Below, one piece after another: positions 6,628 through 13,330 of a stretch of DNA of 13,330 bases. The notes beneath the pieces were generated by a model that was given only the letters and a program-made list of their open reading frames with translations, did not search any database and was not told the DNA's origin. Origin of the DNA: Treponema sp. (GTDB taxonomy: Bacteria > Spirochaetota > Spirochaetia > Treponematales > Breznakiellaceae); assembly GCA_031259515.1 (NCBI GenBank), contig JAIRLK010000278.1, positions 1 to 13,330 of the forward strand, read 5' to 3'. The stretch's first letter is position 1. Every line of letters starts with the position of its first letter. The translations under genes were made by a program, and so were the position numbers.

Positions 6628-8510
6628 TCCAATTCCAGCGTGATGACCATGCCCCCGGTAAAGGGGGTCCCCGGCGGCGGGTCCTGGCGCTTGACCCAGC
6701 CGTCCCCGGATATCTCAATGGTGAGGTCATCCCGGAGGATGAGGGGGAGGAGCTGCCGTTTTGAGTACCCGGTAAAATCCGGTATGGTTGATTCGATGAC
6801 AGGGATACGGTTTTGAGGGAGAACTACGGAACCCGAATGTTCCACCTGGGGATTCCTGCCCCGGGGTATCCCTAAGTAATCCACCAGAGCTTCCGCAGCT
6901 TCCCGTATGGGGGGGGCCGCGATACGGCCTGCCAGGTATTCTCCATGAGGTTTTACGATGACCAGGTAGAGGACCAGGGACGGGTTATCCGCGGGGAGCA
7001 GGGCTATACAGCTTGCGATAAAATCGGTGCTCGAATACGCTCCGGTCCGGGGATTGGTGATCTGGGCGGTACCGGTTTTGACCGCCAGGGAAAGGTCCTG
7101 TACGTTGGCCCGCCAGCCCGTCCCTATCTCGGAAGTAACGTCTTTCATGTAAGACCGCAGCATCCGGGCGGTTTCCGCACTCAGTACGCGCCGTGCCGGA
7201 CCAGGGTCAAAGGTTCTGATGTTTTTTCCGTCCGCCGAAACGACCCGGGACACTACGCGGGGAGGGACCAGGATGCCGTCATTGGCCAAGGCCGTAGCGG
7301 CCTGAAGCATCTGGAGGGCGGAAACCGAGATTTCCTGTCCCATGGCGATGGTAGGCTTGGACCGGTCCGACCAGCGCTCGGCGGGGCGGAGGAAGCCCGC
7401 AGTCTCCCCGGGGTTTCCCGCCCCGGTCCGGGAACCGAACCCTAAGTTCCTCAGGGACTCCGCGAAGGCGGTAGTTCCCATACGGTCGGCAGCGTAGTTT
7501 GCCCCGGCGTTGCAGGAATAGACGATGATTTCCCGGGCGGTTACCGGACCGTGGGCGCCAAGACAATTGATGACGATACGTTCTCCCCTGCTCGTGATCC
7601 GCTCGTAATGGCCGTTGCAGACGAAGACAGTCTGATCAGAGATAGCCTCCGCATCCAGGAGGGCGGCCAGGGAAAAGACCTTGAACACGGATCCCGGTTC
7701 ATAGGCCCAAATCGCCGGCCTGTCCATGCGGGACTGTTCATTCGAGGCGCGTATGTCGTTGGGATCAAAGTCGGGGAGGGACGCGGAGCCGAGGACCTCT
7801 CCGGTTCGGGGGTCCATGGCCAGGAACATCACCGCTTCGGCCCTGTTTTCCGTTAAAGTCCTGCGGGCTATGCCTTCCAGGATATACTGAACATTGGTAT
7901 CTATAGTCAGGACCACCTGGCTGCCCGAATCGGTAAGTTCCTCCTCCATGGCGTGTTCGATTCCGGCGAGACCGTTGTTGTCGTCCCCCACAAACCCGAT
8001 GAGCTGCCCGGCCAGGCGTTTTTCGGGATAAATCCTCCCAAAAATGGGTTCTATGCCGACGCCCCGTATCTGTTTGTCCGCCCGGAGTTGTTCGATTCTC
8101 TGTACTGTGGACTGATCTACCTGTTTTTTAAGATAGATAAAATCACTGGAGGAATCCTCCAGCCGTTCCCGTATATCTCCGGGGGAATAGTCCAGGACAG
8201 GGGCCAAATCCCGGCAAAAAGCGTCAATGTCCGTGATCTCAGGACGCCACGCGCTGATATTCGCCAGCCGTGTCTGGAGCGCCAGGATACGGCCGTTTCT
8301 ATCGGTGATAGGTCCCCGTTCGATGAGGAGCCGGGAGGGATTCACCTGCTCCGGTTCCACAGGCGCAAGCATGAGAAAGGCGTATCTAACCAGAACAACG
8401 AAGACCATAAAGCAAAACAAGGCGGCAAAAACGATGAACCGCTTTTTTCCCAGAGGAACATCCCGGACATTCCTCTCCTCCATAGCTGCGTCATTGTTGT
8501 AGCCTGTCAT
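6624..8510 (-). CDS. ftsI: Class B penicillin-binding protein (FtsI/PBP2 type) with C-terminal PASTA domain
   Basis: A 628-residue peptidoglycan transpeptidase. A short cytoplasmic tail is followed by one membrane anchor (about 24-48). The dimerisation region contains ERGPITDRNGRILA (64-77). The transpeptidase domain has all three active-site motifs: SVFK (Ser274-Lys277), SCN (332-334) and KTG (478-480). Residues about 575-628 (IPDFTGYSK to the end) form a single PASTA domain. It crosslinks septal or lateral wall in the periplasm; the FtsI name is by family resemblance. The ATG at 8510 overlaps the stop of the signal peptidase gene (ATGA), indicating coupling. Met10 is an alternative start. 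All catalytic residues are intact. Confidence 0.92.
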   Translation of the reverse strand: MTGYNNDAAMEERNVRDVPLGKKRFIVFAALFCFMVFVVLVRYAFLMLAPVEPEQVNPSRLLIERGPITDRNGRILALQTRLANISAWRPEITDIDAFCRDLAPVLDYSPGDIRERLEDSSSDFIYLKKQVDQSTVQRIEQLRADKQIRGVGIEPIFGRIYPEKRLAGQLIGFVGDDNNGLAGIEHAMEEELTDSGSQVVLTIDTNVQYILEGIARRTLTENRAEAVMFLAMDPRTGEVLGSASLPDFDPNDIRASNEQSRMDRPAIWAYEPGSVFKVFSLAALLDAEAISDQTVFVCNGHYERITSRGERIVINCLGAHGPVTAREIIVYSCNAGANYAADRMGTTAFAESLRNLGFGSRTGAGNPGETAGFLRPAERWSDRSKPTIAMGQEISVSALQMLQAATALANDGILVPPRVVSRVVSADGKNIRTFDPGPARRVLSAETARMLRSYMKDVTSEIGTGWRANVQDLSLAVKTGTAQITNPRTGAYSSTDFIASCIALLPADNPSLVLYLVIVKPHGEYLAGRIAAPPIREAAEALVDYLGIPRGRNPQVEHSGSVVLPQNRIPVIESTIPDFTGYSKRQLLPLILRDDLTIEISGDGWVKRQDPPPGTPFTGGMVITLELE

Positions 8511-8908
8511 TTAATTCCCATCACTTTTCCCACAACGCTGTCCGCCGGTACGGGGCCATAAGAACGGGAATCGTAGGATTCAAGGCTGTTATCGCCCAGG
8601 GCAAAAAAATCTTCTTTTCCCACTACCGTGCCGCACCGCTTTACCGCAATCTGCCCCTGGGGGGTTAAGAATATCACCACATCCCCCGCCTTGGGCAGGG
8701 ACCAGCGAAACAGGTATTTACCAGTACCGGGGAACCGGATGCCGTAGGCAAGGCGGTTTACCACCAGCACGGTTCCGGGATGGATCGCCGGAACCATAGA
8801 TCGCCCATCGGCAATCACAAAATCAAACAAAAAAACCTTCATTAATAACGCGGCAAGAAAGGCAGACAGCACGATTCTACTGGCATTTACCGGGGCATCT
8901 GTTTTCAT
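8507..8908 (-). CDS. lepB: Signal peptidase I, short form
   Basis: A 133-residue serine protease of family S26 that removes type I signal peptides at the outer face of the inner membrane. One N-terminal membrane segment (about 11-33) precedes GRSMVPAIHPG, with catalytic Ser37. The general base is Lys90 (IAVKRC). The C-terminal box ALGDNSLESYDSRSYGPV (103-120) is typical of the family. It is shorter than E. coli LepB (about 320 residues) and comparable to small Gram-positive forms. No Shine-Dalgarno lies before the ATG, and the predicted promoter places the transcript start only about 5 nt upstream, so the mRNA may be near-leaderless. It is the first gene of a coupled operon with the PBP and Maf-like genes. 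Confidence 0.9.
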   Translation of the reverse strand: MKTDAPVNASRIVLSAFLAALLMKVFLFDFVIADGRSMVPAIHPGTVLVVNRLAYGIRFPGTGKYLFRWSLPKAGDVVIFLTPQGQIAVKRCGTVVGKEDFFALGDNSLESYDSRSYGPVPADSVVGKVMGIK

Positions 8909-8919
8909 ATCTAGGCAAG

Positions 8920-8948
8920 AGTATAATGATTACCGGGATTTATGTCGA
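8920..8948 (-). promoter_or_regulatory. Promoter of the signal peptidase/PBP/Maf operon
   Basis: On the minus strand, -35 TCGACA (8943-8948) is followed by a 17-bp spacer and -10 TATACT (8920-8925); each hexamer matches consensus at five of six positions. Transcription is predicted near 8913, five nt or so before the ATG at 8908. Confidence 0.6.
8922..8927 (+). promoter_or_regulatory. Possible -10 box for the LysM/M23 peptidase gene
   Basis: TATAAT matches the -10 consensus perfectly on the plus strand and overlaps the minus-strand -10 box, so the two divergent promoters would exclude each other. No good -35 hexamer lies 16-18 bp upstream, so confidence is low. The transcript would start near 8934, about 27 nt before the ATG at 8961. 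Confidence 0.4.
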
Positions 8949-8960
8949 TAAACCAGTATT

Positions 8961-10253
8961 ATGATCGAATCAATCGGCGCGCAGCATGTATGGCGCAGGC
9001 GGCGTCCGTCTTCTACCGTCAATGCCTATAAACCGCTGGATAAGATAAAGCAGAAGCCGGCCCGCAAAAAGCGGGCTTACCGCCGGAAAAAGTATGTTCC
9101 CCTGTTCAAAGGGTTTGCCGGCTTCAGGGTAAAGAAACTTCGTTCATGGTTTTCCTCATGGGCCGGTTCTCTGCGCATCTTGTCCAAACTGGTTTTGAAG
9201 AGAAACCCCTTGCCCGCCTCTTCCGCCCCGGAAGAAGGCCAGGCCGCGCCCGTCAGTCCACCGGTATTTCGCTCCAGGCTCCTCTTTGCCCCCACGTTCC
9301 TGCGTCTCATGTACCCGGCTTTTATCACCGCGGCAATAGGTGTTTTCGCATTGCTCCTCTCCTGTTTCCTTGTCCAGCTTAGGGAGAGGAGCAGTGCCTT
9401 TATCACCCCCTGGGAAGACTCCCGGTTCCAGGCGAACATGGCCTCCTACGCGGGGCTTTCCCCCCAGGTCCCTGGGGAAGGCGAGGCGCCGTCGGCCAGC
9501 GTAGATATTCCCCTGGACCTGATGGAGACTTTTTCGTGGCTGAACTACACGGTGAAGAAGGGAGATTCGGTGTCGAAGCTGGCGGCGAATTACGGCATCT
9601 CCATGGATGCCATCATCGCTTCCAACGGGATTACCAATGTCAAACGCCTCTACGAGGGTCAGGTGATCAAGGTTCCCAACATGGACGGAATTCCTTATAC
9701 TGTTAAAAAAGGGGACAGCCTTCTTAAGATTTCGACCGCCATGAATATCCCCTTGGCCGCCATCCTGGACGCCAACGATATTCAAAGCGAGACTATTACT
9801 CCGGGAACCTTACTCTTCATACCCGGCGCAAAGATGCGGACCGAAGACCTTAAACTTGCCCTGGGCGAACTTTTCATCTACCCAATACGGGGACGGCTGA
9901 CCTCTCCTTTTGGGTGGCGGAATGATCCCATCAGCGGGGTTAGGCGCTACCATGCCGCCCTTGACCTGGCGGCTCCCATTGGAACACCGATCAAAGCGGC
10001 CATGGACGGCAGAGTTTCTACCGTAGGTTTCAACGGGACCTATGGCAACTTTATCATTATAAGCCACAGCGGTGGTTTTCAGACTATGTATGCCCATCTG
10101 AGCGTTACTTCGGTAAAGCAAGGTTCCGCAGTTACCCAGGGAATCAAGATCGGTGAAGTGGGCAATACCGGTTACAGTACCGGCCCCCACCTTCATTTTG
10201 CGGTTTTTAAAAACGGCAGGGCGATTGACCCCCGTGAGTTATTGTCCCGTTAG
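8961..10253 (+). CDS. Membrane-anchored M23 metallopeptidase with two LysM domains
   Basis: A 430-residue peptidoglycan hydrolase. The first 117 residues are very basic (RRRR, RKKR, RRKK) and would be cytoplasmic. A membrane segment spans about 118-139. Two LysM domains follow: NYTVKKGDSVSKLAANYGIS (from 195) and PYTVKKGDSLLKISTAMNIP (from 245), ending near 288. The M23 domain (about 315-425) keeps the zinc and catalytic residues: His331 and Asp335 in YHAALD, His379 in YAHL, and His410/His412 in HLHF. It binds wall glycan through LysM and cuts peptide crosslinks in the periplasm. The ATG at 8961 lacks a Shine-Dalgarno. The long basic cytoplasmic tail is unusual for this family. It diverges from the signal peptidase/PBP operon. 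Confidence 0.88.
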   Translation: MIESIGAQHVWRRRRPSSTVNAYKPLDKIKQKPARKKRAYRRKKYVPLFKGFAGFRVKKLRSWFSSWAGSLRILSKLVLKRNPLPASSAPEEGQAAPVSPPVFRSRLLFAPTFLRLMYPAFITAAIGVFALLLSCFLVQLRERSSAFITPWEDSRFQANMASYAGLSPQVPGEGEAPSASVDIPLDLMETFSWLNYTVKKGDSVSKLAANYGISMDAIIASNGITNVKRLYEGQVIKVPNMDGIPYTVKKGDSLLKISTAMNIPLAAILDANDIQSETITPGTLLFIPGAKMRTEDLKLALGELFIYPIRGRLTSPFGWRNDPISGVRRYHAALDLAAPIGTPIKAAMDGRVSTVGFNGTYGNFIIISHSGGFQTMYAHLSVTSVKQGSAVTQGIKIGEVGNTGYSTGPHLHFAVFKNGRAIDPRELLSR

Positions 10254-10275
10254 AACCTAATGAACGAGAGGGCGG

Positions 10276-10295
10276 GGCTGTTTCAAAACGGAGCC
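10276..10295 (+). repeat. Weak hairpin sharing a motif with the 2583 terminator
   Basis: GGCTGTTTCAAAACG (10276-10290) matches GGCTGTTCCAAAACG at 2583-2597 in 14 of 15 bases. Here GGCT pairs with AGCC (10292-10295) around a 12-nt loop. The nearest T-rich run is about 25 nt further, so termination after the peptidase gene is possible but weak. Confidence 0.4.
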
Positions 10296-10316
10296 GGGGT
10301 TACCGGTTCGGGCATA

Positions 10317-10346
10317 TTGATTTTCATTTTATTATGATGATACACT
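10317..10346 (+). promoter_or_regulatory. Possible promoter for the small-gene/propeller cluster
   Basis: -35 TTGATT (10317-10322), 18-bp spacer, -10 TACACT (10341-10346) preceded by TGA, an extended -10 form. The transcript would start near 10353, leaving about 30 nt with a strong GGGGAGGG ribosome site before the ATG at 10382. Confidence 0.4.
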
Positions 10347-10381
10347 GGGGACAATGTAATCGTGTCCGCTGGGGAGGGATT

Positions 10382-10522
10382 ATGCGTAAGTTAGTTTTTA
10401 TTTTGATTGCTTTTATAGCGGCGGTCACATTCATACGGGCGTTTGACAACCGGGACAATACCGCCGCAGTTTTATCCCAGGATCTGTCCGAAGGAACTAT
10501 AAATCTTGATTTAGAACATTGA
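10382..10522 (+). CDS. Small membrane or secreted peptide, 46 residues, unknown function
   Basis: The start is set by a strong Shine-Dalgarno (GGAGGG, about 5 nt upstream). Earlier in-frame codons from 10334 lack one and encode a poor sequence. The product MRKLVFILIAFIAAVTFIRA begins with two basic residues and a hydrophobic stretch that could be a signal peptide or anchor. A short acidic tail rich in Asp, Asn and Leu follows. I do not recognise a family. Its stop overlaps a possible TTG start of the next gene (TTGA), suggesting an operon with it and the propeller gene. Confidence 0.6.
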   Translation: MRKLVFILIAFIAAVTFIRAFDNRDNTAAVLSQDLSEGTINLDLEH

Positions 10523-10761
10523 AGGTTCTTGGAAATAATTGTATCATTGACAGTATGAGTTATACTGACAAATTTGGTGAAAAGGCGGCTGTTCTTGAGG
10601 AGCAGTCATCGTTTAGTAAAGTATTAGATGGCGCCTGTGAGCGTTTGTGGGATAAGAAAGTTGAGTTGTCCATTCGGCGTATCAAACAATTAGATGAATA
10701 CCTTATCCGGATGGAGCAGGAATTAACGGCTCTCATTCCAGGTAAGGATCATGAAGCATAA
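10519..10761 (+). CDS. Small alpha-helical protein, unknown function (start TTG 10519 or ATG 10555)
   Basis: An 80-residue product from TTG at 10519, or 68 residues from ATG at 10555. The TTG gives a 4-bp overlap with the preceding stop; the ATG is the better codon. Neither has a clear ribosome site. From the ATG the sequence runs MSYTDKFGEKAAVLEEQSSF, then a charged helix with heptad-like spacing (SIRRIKQLDEYLIRMEQELTAL) that may form a coiled coil. No signal peptide is present, so it is probably cytoplasmic. The coding sequence is visibly AT-richer than its neighbours. It overlaps the next gene by 11 bp, supporting co-translation. No family is recognised. Confidence 0.6.
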   Translation: MKVLGNNCIIDSMSYTDKFGEKAAVLEEQSSFSKVLDGACERLWDKKVELSIRRIKQLDEYLIRMEQELTALIPGKDHEA

Positions 10762-13075
10762 GCGGTACGTCTTATCCTGCCTTCTCCTTGCACTGGTAAT
10801 GCCGGTCTGCGGGGTTTGGGGAAAGGTGGTTTTCAGCAGCCTCAACCTGTCCGGCGATAACCGTATGTTGTTCCGGGCCGATTCCGATGCGGCCGGTTCC
10901 ATCCGGCATGGCGCCCTGTTCGTTACCCGGCTGACGGACCTCTCCCTTCAGCAGATGACCGCCTTTCCCGAAAAGATGGAGCTTGTTGAAAACGGCAGGA
11001 CCCTCCAGGTACGGAATGCTTTTGGAGCGTTGAGGATTCCCGTTTCTGGAGGCCTCCCCCGGACCATACCCGGTTTCCCCGCTTTTGCCGACGGCGCTCC
11101 GGTATTGGGTGGCCGGATCGAGGATATTGTTGTTTCCGGCGATGGCCGGTGGATCCTCTATGTGGAGCCTGTTACCGCGGCATACGGCAACCTCCTTCTC
11201 ATCAATACGGAAACGGGAAACCGGATACATATCTCGGCCAATGTGGAGCGTCCGGATGCCTATTTTCCTGCCTGCTGGAGCCCCGATTCCCGGGTCTTCG
11301 TGTACACACGGGGAAACCGGCTCTACTATTACAGTGTCAACGCCAACGCGGCTTTTTCCGTAGATGAGCGCTACCGCGTTATTGGGGAAGGAACCATCAA
11401 TTCCGTTCACTGGACGGAGGGCGGGGACTTTTTCTATCTGAGGGGTTCTACGGTGTACCGGGTCCGGGGATCCGAACTCTTTGCCCGGACGGTATACGCG
11501 GACTTTCTGGAAATAGGCCTGCCGGCAGGTAAGATTCCCTATGAATTCGACTACAACTTCGACTCTTTCTGGATTGCCCCGGACTTGCGGGCCATACTCC
11601 TCTCCAAAGGCGGACAGAATATCTTTTATTTCCCCTTAGGTACTGATGATTACGGTACGGCCGGCGCTTCGTCGTTTCCCTATATCATGCTCCCCCGGTC
11701 CGGCCATAAACTTTCGGTTCTGTGGTCCCCCCAGGGACAGATCACGGTGCTCGTCTCGGTTTACGGAGCGGAAGGGGATGCCGTTACCGCCTACCGGCTG
11801 AGCCCTCAGGCAGGGGGAGGCGGCCTAGTCTTCCGTACTCTGGAACCCCCGATAGGCTCAGGCGCGGCCCTGTCTCCCGATGGGACCCGGGCCGTGTTTT
11901 GGGGGGAGCGGGGCATCACCCTTTACGATTACACTTCCTGGCGGGCGCTGTATACCCTCAGTACCCGTCCCGCCTACGCTTGCCTCTGGGCGGGAAATCA
12001 AGACCTGGTCATCGGCGATGGTTCCCGTATCGATCGGATACGCCTTAACTCCTCATCTTCGTCGGCGTCTTCCCTGCGGCGGGATCTGATCTGCATCTCT
12101 TCCGCCGACACTTTTGGTTTTGAGCAAAGAGGCGAGCGTATCCTTGCCCGATCCGATGGAATCTGGTATGCTACCGATGGCTTGGCGCCCTGGACCGAGG
12201 CGTCCAGTCCGGGGATGCGTCCTGTTTCCGTAACATCCGGCCGTTACCGGGTCTACCTGGAGCGTCAGTCTTCCGGTCCTTACGACAACATCCCCATGAT
12301 ACGGAACATCGCTTCCTTTGGGACAGCCCCGTTGCTTCCGGGCGGCGGTTTTCCCCCGTCTTACCCCGATGACGGGCCCATCCGCGAGGACGAACCTTCC
12401 CTTCCGGGGGATCCTTTCACCCATGCCCGACGGCAGGGCGCACGGGAAGTAGCGATCTGCTTTGACCTCTACGATGACATAACGGGGCTTCCGGGCGTAC
12501 TGGAGACCCTCCGCCGCTTCGACATTACGGCGACGTTCTTTCTTAACGGCGAATTCATACGCCGCCATCCCGCTGCGGTTCGGGACATCGTGGCGGCAGG
12601 TCATGAAGCGGCCTCCATGTTTTTCGCCCTTATCGACTTATCCGACGCCCGTTACCGCATTCAGAGCGACTTTATCGCCCGGGGCCTTGCCCGTAACGAG
12701 GATGAATTTTTTAACGCCACGGAAAACGAACTCGGTCTTATCTGGCACGCTCCCTACTACACGGCTTCAACGGAAATCGTCGAAGCCGCTTCCCAGGCAG
12801 GCTACATGACGGTGGGCCGGGATGTGGACCCCATGGACTGGGTCAGCCGCGAAGATGCGCGGCGCGGCGGGGTGATCCAATACTCCGCATCGGACATGGT
12901 AGACCGTATCATGGAACAGAAGCGCCCCGGCTCCATCATCCCCATCCGGTTGGGCCTCCTTGCCGGGGGCCGTTCCGACTACCTCTACACCCGCATAGGC
13001 GTCCTGCTGGATGCCCTGATACGGGACGGCTACTCCATAACCCCCGTGTCTACCCTGCTTGAACGCGCACGGTAA
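10751..13075 (+). CDS. Secreted beta-propeller protein with C-terminal NodB-like domain lacking metal ligands
   Basis: A 774-residue protein. Residues 1-24 form a signal peptide (cleavage near VWG). Residues about 120-500 contain TolB/WD40-like repeats (CWSPDSRVFVY 175-185, WSPQGQITVLV 325-335, LSPDGTRAVFW 374-384), indicating a beta-propeller. A Pro/Gly/Asp-rich linker (529-556) leads to a polysaccharide-deacetylase-like (NodB) domain at about 565-772. Fold landmarks are kept: VAICFDLYDD (568-576), TATFFLNGEF (593-602), GHE (617-619), HAPYY (666-670), and DVDPMDW (691-697). The second motif, usually GHEIGNHTWSHPDL-like, reads GHEAASMFFALIDL: both metal-binding His are replaced (Met623, Leu627). 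Deacetylase activity is therefore doubtful; glycan binding or scaffolding is more likely. It overlaps the preceding gene by 11 bp. Confidence 0.8.
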   Translation: MKHKRYVLSCLLLALVMPVCGVWGKVVFSSLNLSGDNRMLFRADSDAAGSIRHGALFVTRLTDLSLQQMTAFPEKMELVENGRTLQVRNAFGALRIPVSGGLPRTIPGFPAFADGAPVLGGRIEDIVVSGDGRWILYVEPVTAAYGNLLLINTETGNRIHISANVERPDAYFPACWSPDSRVFVYTRGNRLYYYSVNANAAFSVDERYRVIGEGTINSVHWTEGGDFFYLRGSTVYRVRGSELFARTVYADFLEIGLPAGKIPYEFDYNFDSFWIAPDLRAILLSKGGQNIFYFPLGTDDYGTAGASSFPYIMLPRSGHKLSVLWSPQGQITVLVSVYGAEGDAVTAYRLSPQAGGGGLVFRTLEPPIGSGAALSPDGTRAVFWGERGITLYDYTSWRALYTLSTRPAYACLWAGNQDLVIGDGSRIDRIRLNSSSSSASSLRRDLICISSADTFGFEQRGERILARSDGIWYATDGLAPWTEASSPGMRPVSVTSGRYRVYLERQSSGPYDNIPMIRNIASFGTAPLLPGGGFPPSYPDDGPIREDEPSLPGDPFTHARRQGAREVAICFDLYDDITGLPGVLETLRRFDITATFFLNGEFIRRHPAAVRDIVAAGHEAASMFFALIDLSDARYRIQSDFIARGLARNEDEFFNATENELGLIWHAPYYTASTEIVEAASQAGYMTVGRDVDPMDWVSREDARRGGVIQYSASDMVDRIMEQKRPGSIIPIRLGLLAGGRSDYLYTRIGVLLDALIRDGYSITPVSTLLERAR

Positions 13076-13103
13076 CAAAAGAAACCCGCCCGCTTAGAGC
13101 CTG

Positions 13104-13142
13104 TTGCGCTTCGCGCATAAAATAGTTAAACGCAATTTTTTT
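13104..13142 (+). terminator. Possible terminator after the propeller/NodB gene
   Basis: TTGCG (13104-13108) pairs with CGCAA (13131-13135), directly followed by seven T. An alternative small hairpin TGCGC/GCGCA (13105-13117) lies inside. The stem is short, so termination strength is uncertain. Confidence 0.35.
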
Positions 13143-13160
13143 GACCCAACATAGTCGTCG

Positions 13161-13182
13161 CAGGTGCCCTCCATGGTACCTG
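13161..13182. other. Intergenic hairpin (8-bp stem)
   Basis: CAGGTGCC (13161-13168) and GGTACCTG (13175-13182) pair with one G-U wobble around the loop CTCCAT. No T-run follows on either strand, so no termination role is evident. Function unknown. Confidence 0.35.
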
Positions 13183-13221
13183 GAAATTTATCATTTTCCG
13201 AACAAAAGTTGAAAAAATCAC

Positions 13222-13252
13222 TTGACTCTGACGTAACGTAAGGGTCGATATT
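13222..13252 (+). promoter_or_regulatory. MerR-type promoter with 19-bp spacer and palindromic operator
   Basis: -35 TTGACT (13222-13227) and -10 GATATT (13247-13252) are separated by 19 bp, the over-long spacer that MerR-family activators correct by twisting DNA. The spacer region holds a near-palindrome, ACTCTGACGT/ACGTAAGGGT (13225-13234 and 13236-13245), with 8 of 10 positions matching. GACGTAACGTAAGGGT closely resembles operators of TipA/BltR-like MerR proteins. Confidence 0.65.
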
Positions 13253-13268
13253 GATAGTATCAAACAAA

Positions 13269-13289
13269 AACTTCAAATTTTTTGAAGTT
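13269..13289 (+). promoter_or_regulatory. Perfect 9-bp inverted repeat in the leader of the last gene
   Basis: AACTTCAAA (13269-13277) and TTTGAAGTT (13281-13289) flank three T. The repeat lies between the MerR-type promoter and the Shine-Dalgarno, so it would be transcribed as a leader hairpin or serve as a second operator. No downstream T-run supports attenuation. Confidence 0.45.
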
Positions 13290-13308
13290 ACTCAAAAAAG
13301 AGGGAAAA

Positions 13309-13330
13309 ATGGAAAACACAACTTGGAAAA
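13309..13330 (+). CDS. Start of a gene, possibly a MerR-family regulator (cut by window edge)
   Basis: Only seven codons are visible: MENTTWK. A Shine-Dalgarno (GAGGG, about 5 nt upstream) supports the start. Many TipA-like MerR regulators open with a similar TxWKVGELA stretch, and the promoter is of the type such proteins autoregulate. Identity is therefore a guess from context and two residues. Confidence 0.45.

Noticed and set aside
8942..9031. Alternative 29-codon frame starting at 8942, ahead of the LysM/M23 gene
   Set aside because: It is in another frame, ends at a stop within the peptidase gene, and has only a weak ribosome site. I saw no sign that it joins the peptidase frame by a frameshift.
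13094..13276. 60-codon open frame on the minus strand
   Set aside because: It runs through the MerR-type promoter and the intergenic hairpins, has no clear Shine-Dalgarno, and its product resembles nothing I know.

Overview
The window reads as chromosomal DNA of a spirochaete, most likely a Treponema of the termite-gut type. This is inferred from protein style: an AraR-type GntR/LacI regulator beside a sugar-uptake operon, a Maf/DUF115 protein, a PASTA-tailed class B penicillin-binding protein and an IS200/RAYT-like protein. No rRNA, tRNA or CRISPR array was seen, so the placement is moderate at best.

Left part (1-4489, all minus strand) is a carbohydrate-uptake locus. An AraR-like regulator (3350-4489) lies upstream of an HUH-less RAYT-like protein (2718-3224). 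A hairpin terminator follows, then a strong promoter (-35 TTGACA, 17 bp, -10 TATCAT) with a perfect 10+1+10 palindrome just downstream of the predicted start. That promoter drives an outer-membrane beta-barrel protein (1150-2439), a secreted CBM9-like protein (268-978) and a sugar-binding lipoprotein of an ABC transporter (1-254, cut by the window edge). The barrel gene carries 23 consecutive G residues inside its signal-peptide region. The present length keeps the gene open, and one G more or fewer gives an early stop. This points to a phase-variable outer-membrane protein at the head of a repressor-controlled sugar-uptake operon, and is the most notable signal here.

Middle part (4490-8908, minus strand): a 119-bp MITE-like element with 19-bp perfect terminal inverted repeats and a 9-bp near-perfect flanking duplication sits between the regulator and an envelope operon. 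That operon runs signal peptidase I, class B PBP (FtsI-like), then a Maf/DUF115 family protein. The genes are joined by two ATGA stop/start overlaps.

Right part (8909-13330, plus strand): a 52-bp divergent promoter region leads to a membrane-anchored double-LysM M23 peptidase. Next comes a cluster of a 46-residue membrane or secreted peptide, a small alpha-helical protein, and a large secreted beta-propeller fused to a NodB-like domain that has lost its metal-binding histidines. The window ends with a MerR-type promoter (19-bp spacer, palindromic) and the first seven codons of a gene that may encode the MerR regulator itself.

No intergenic gap exceeds 300 bases.
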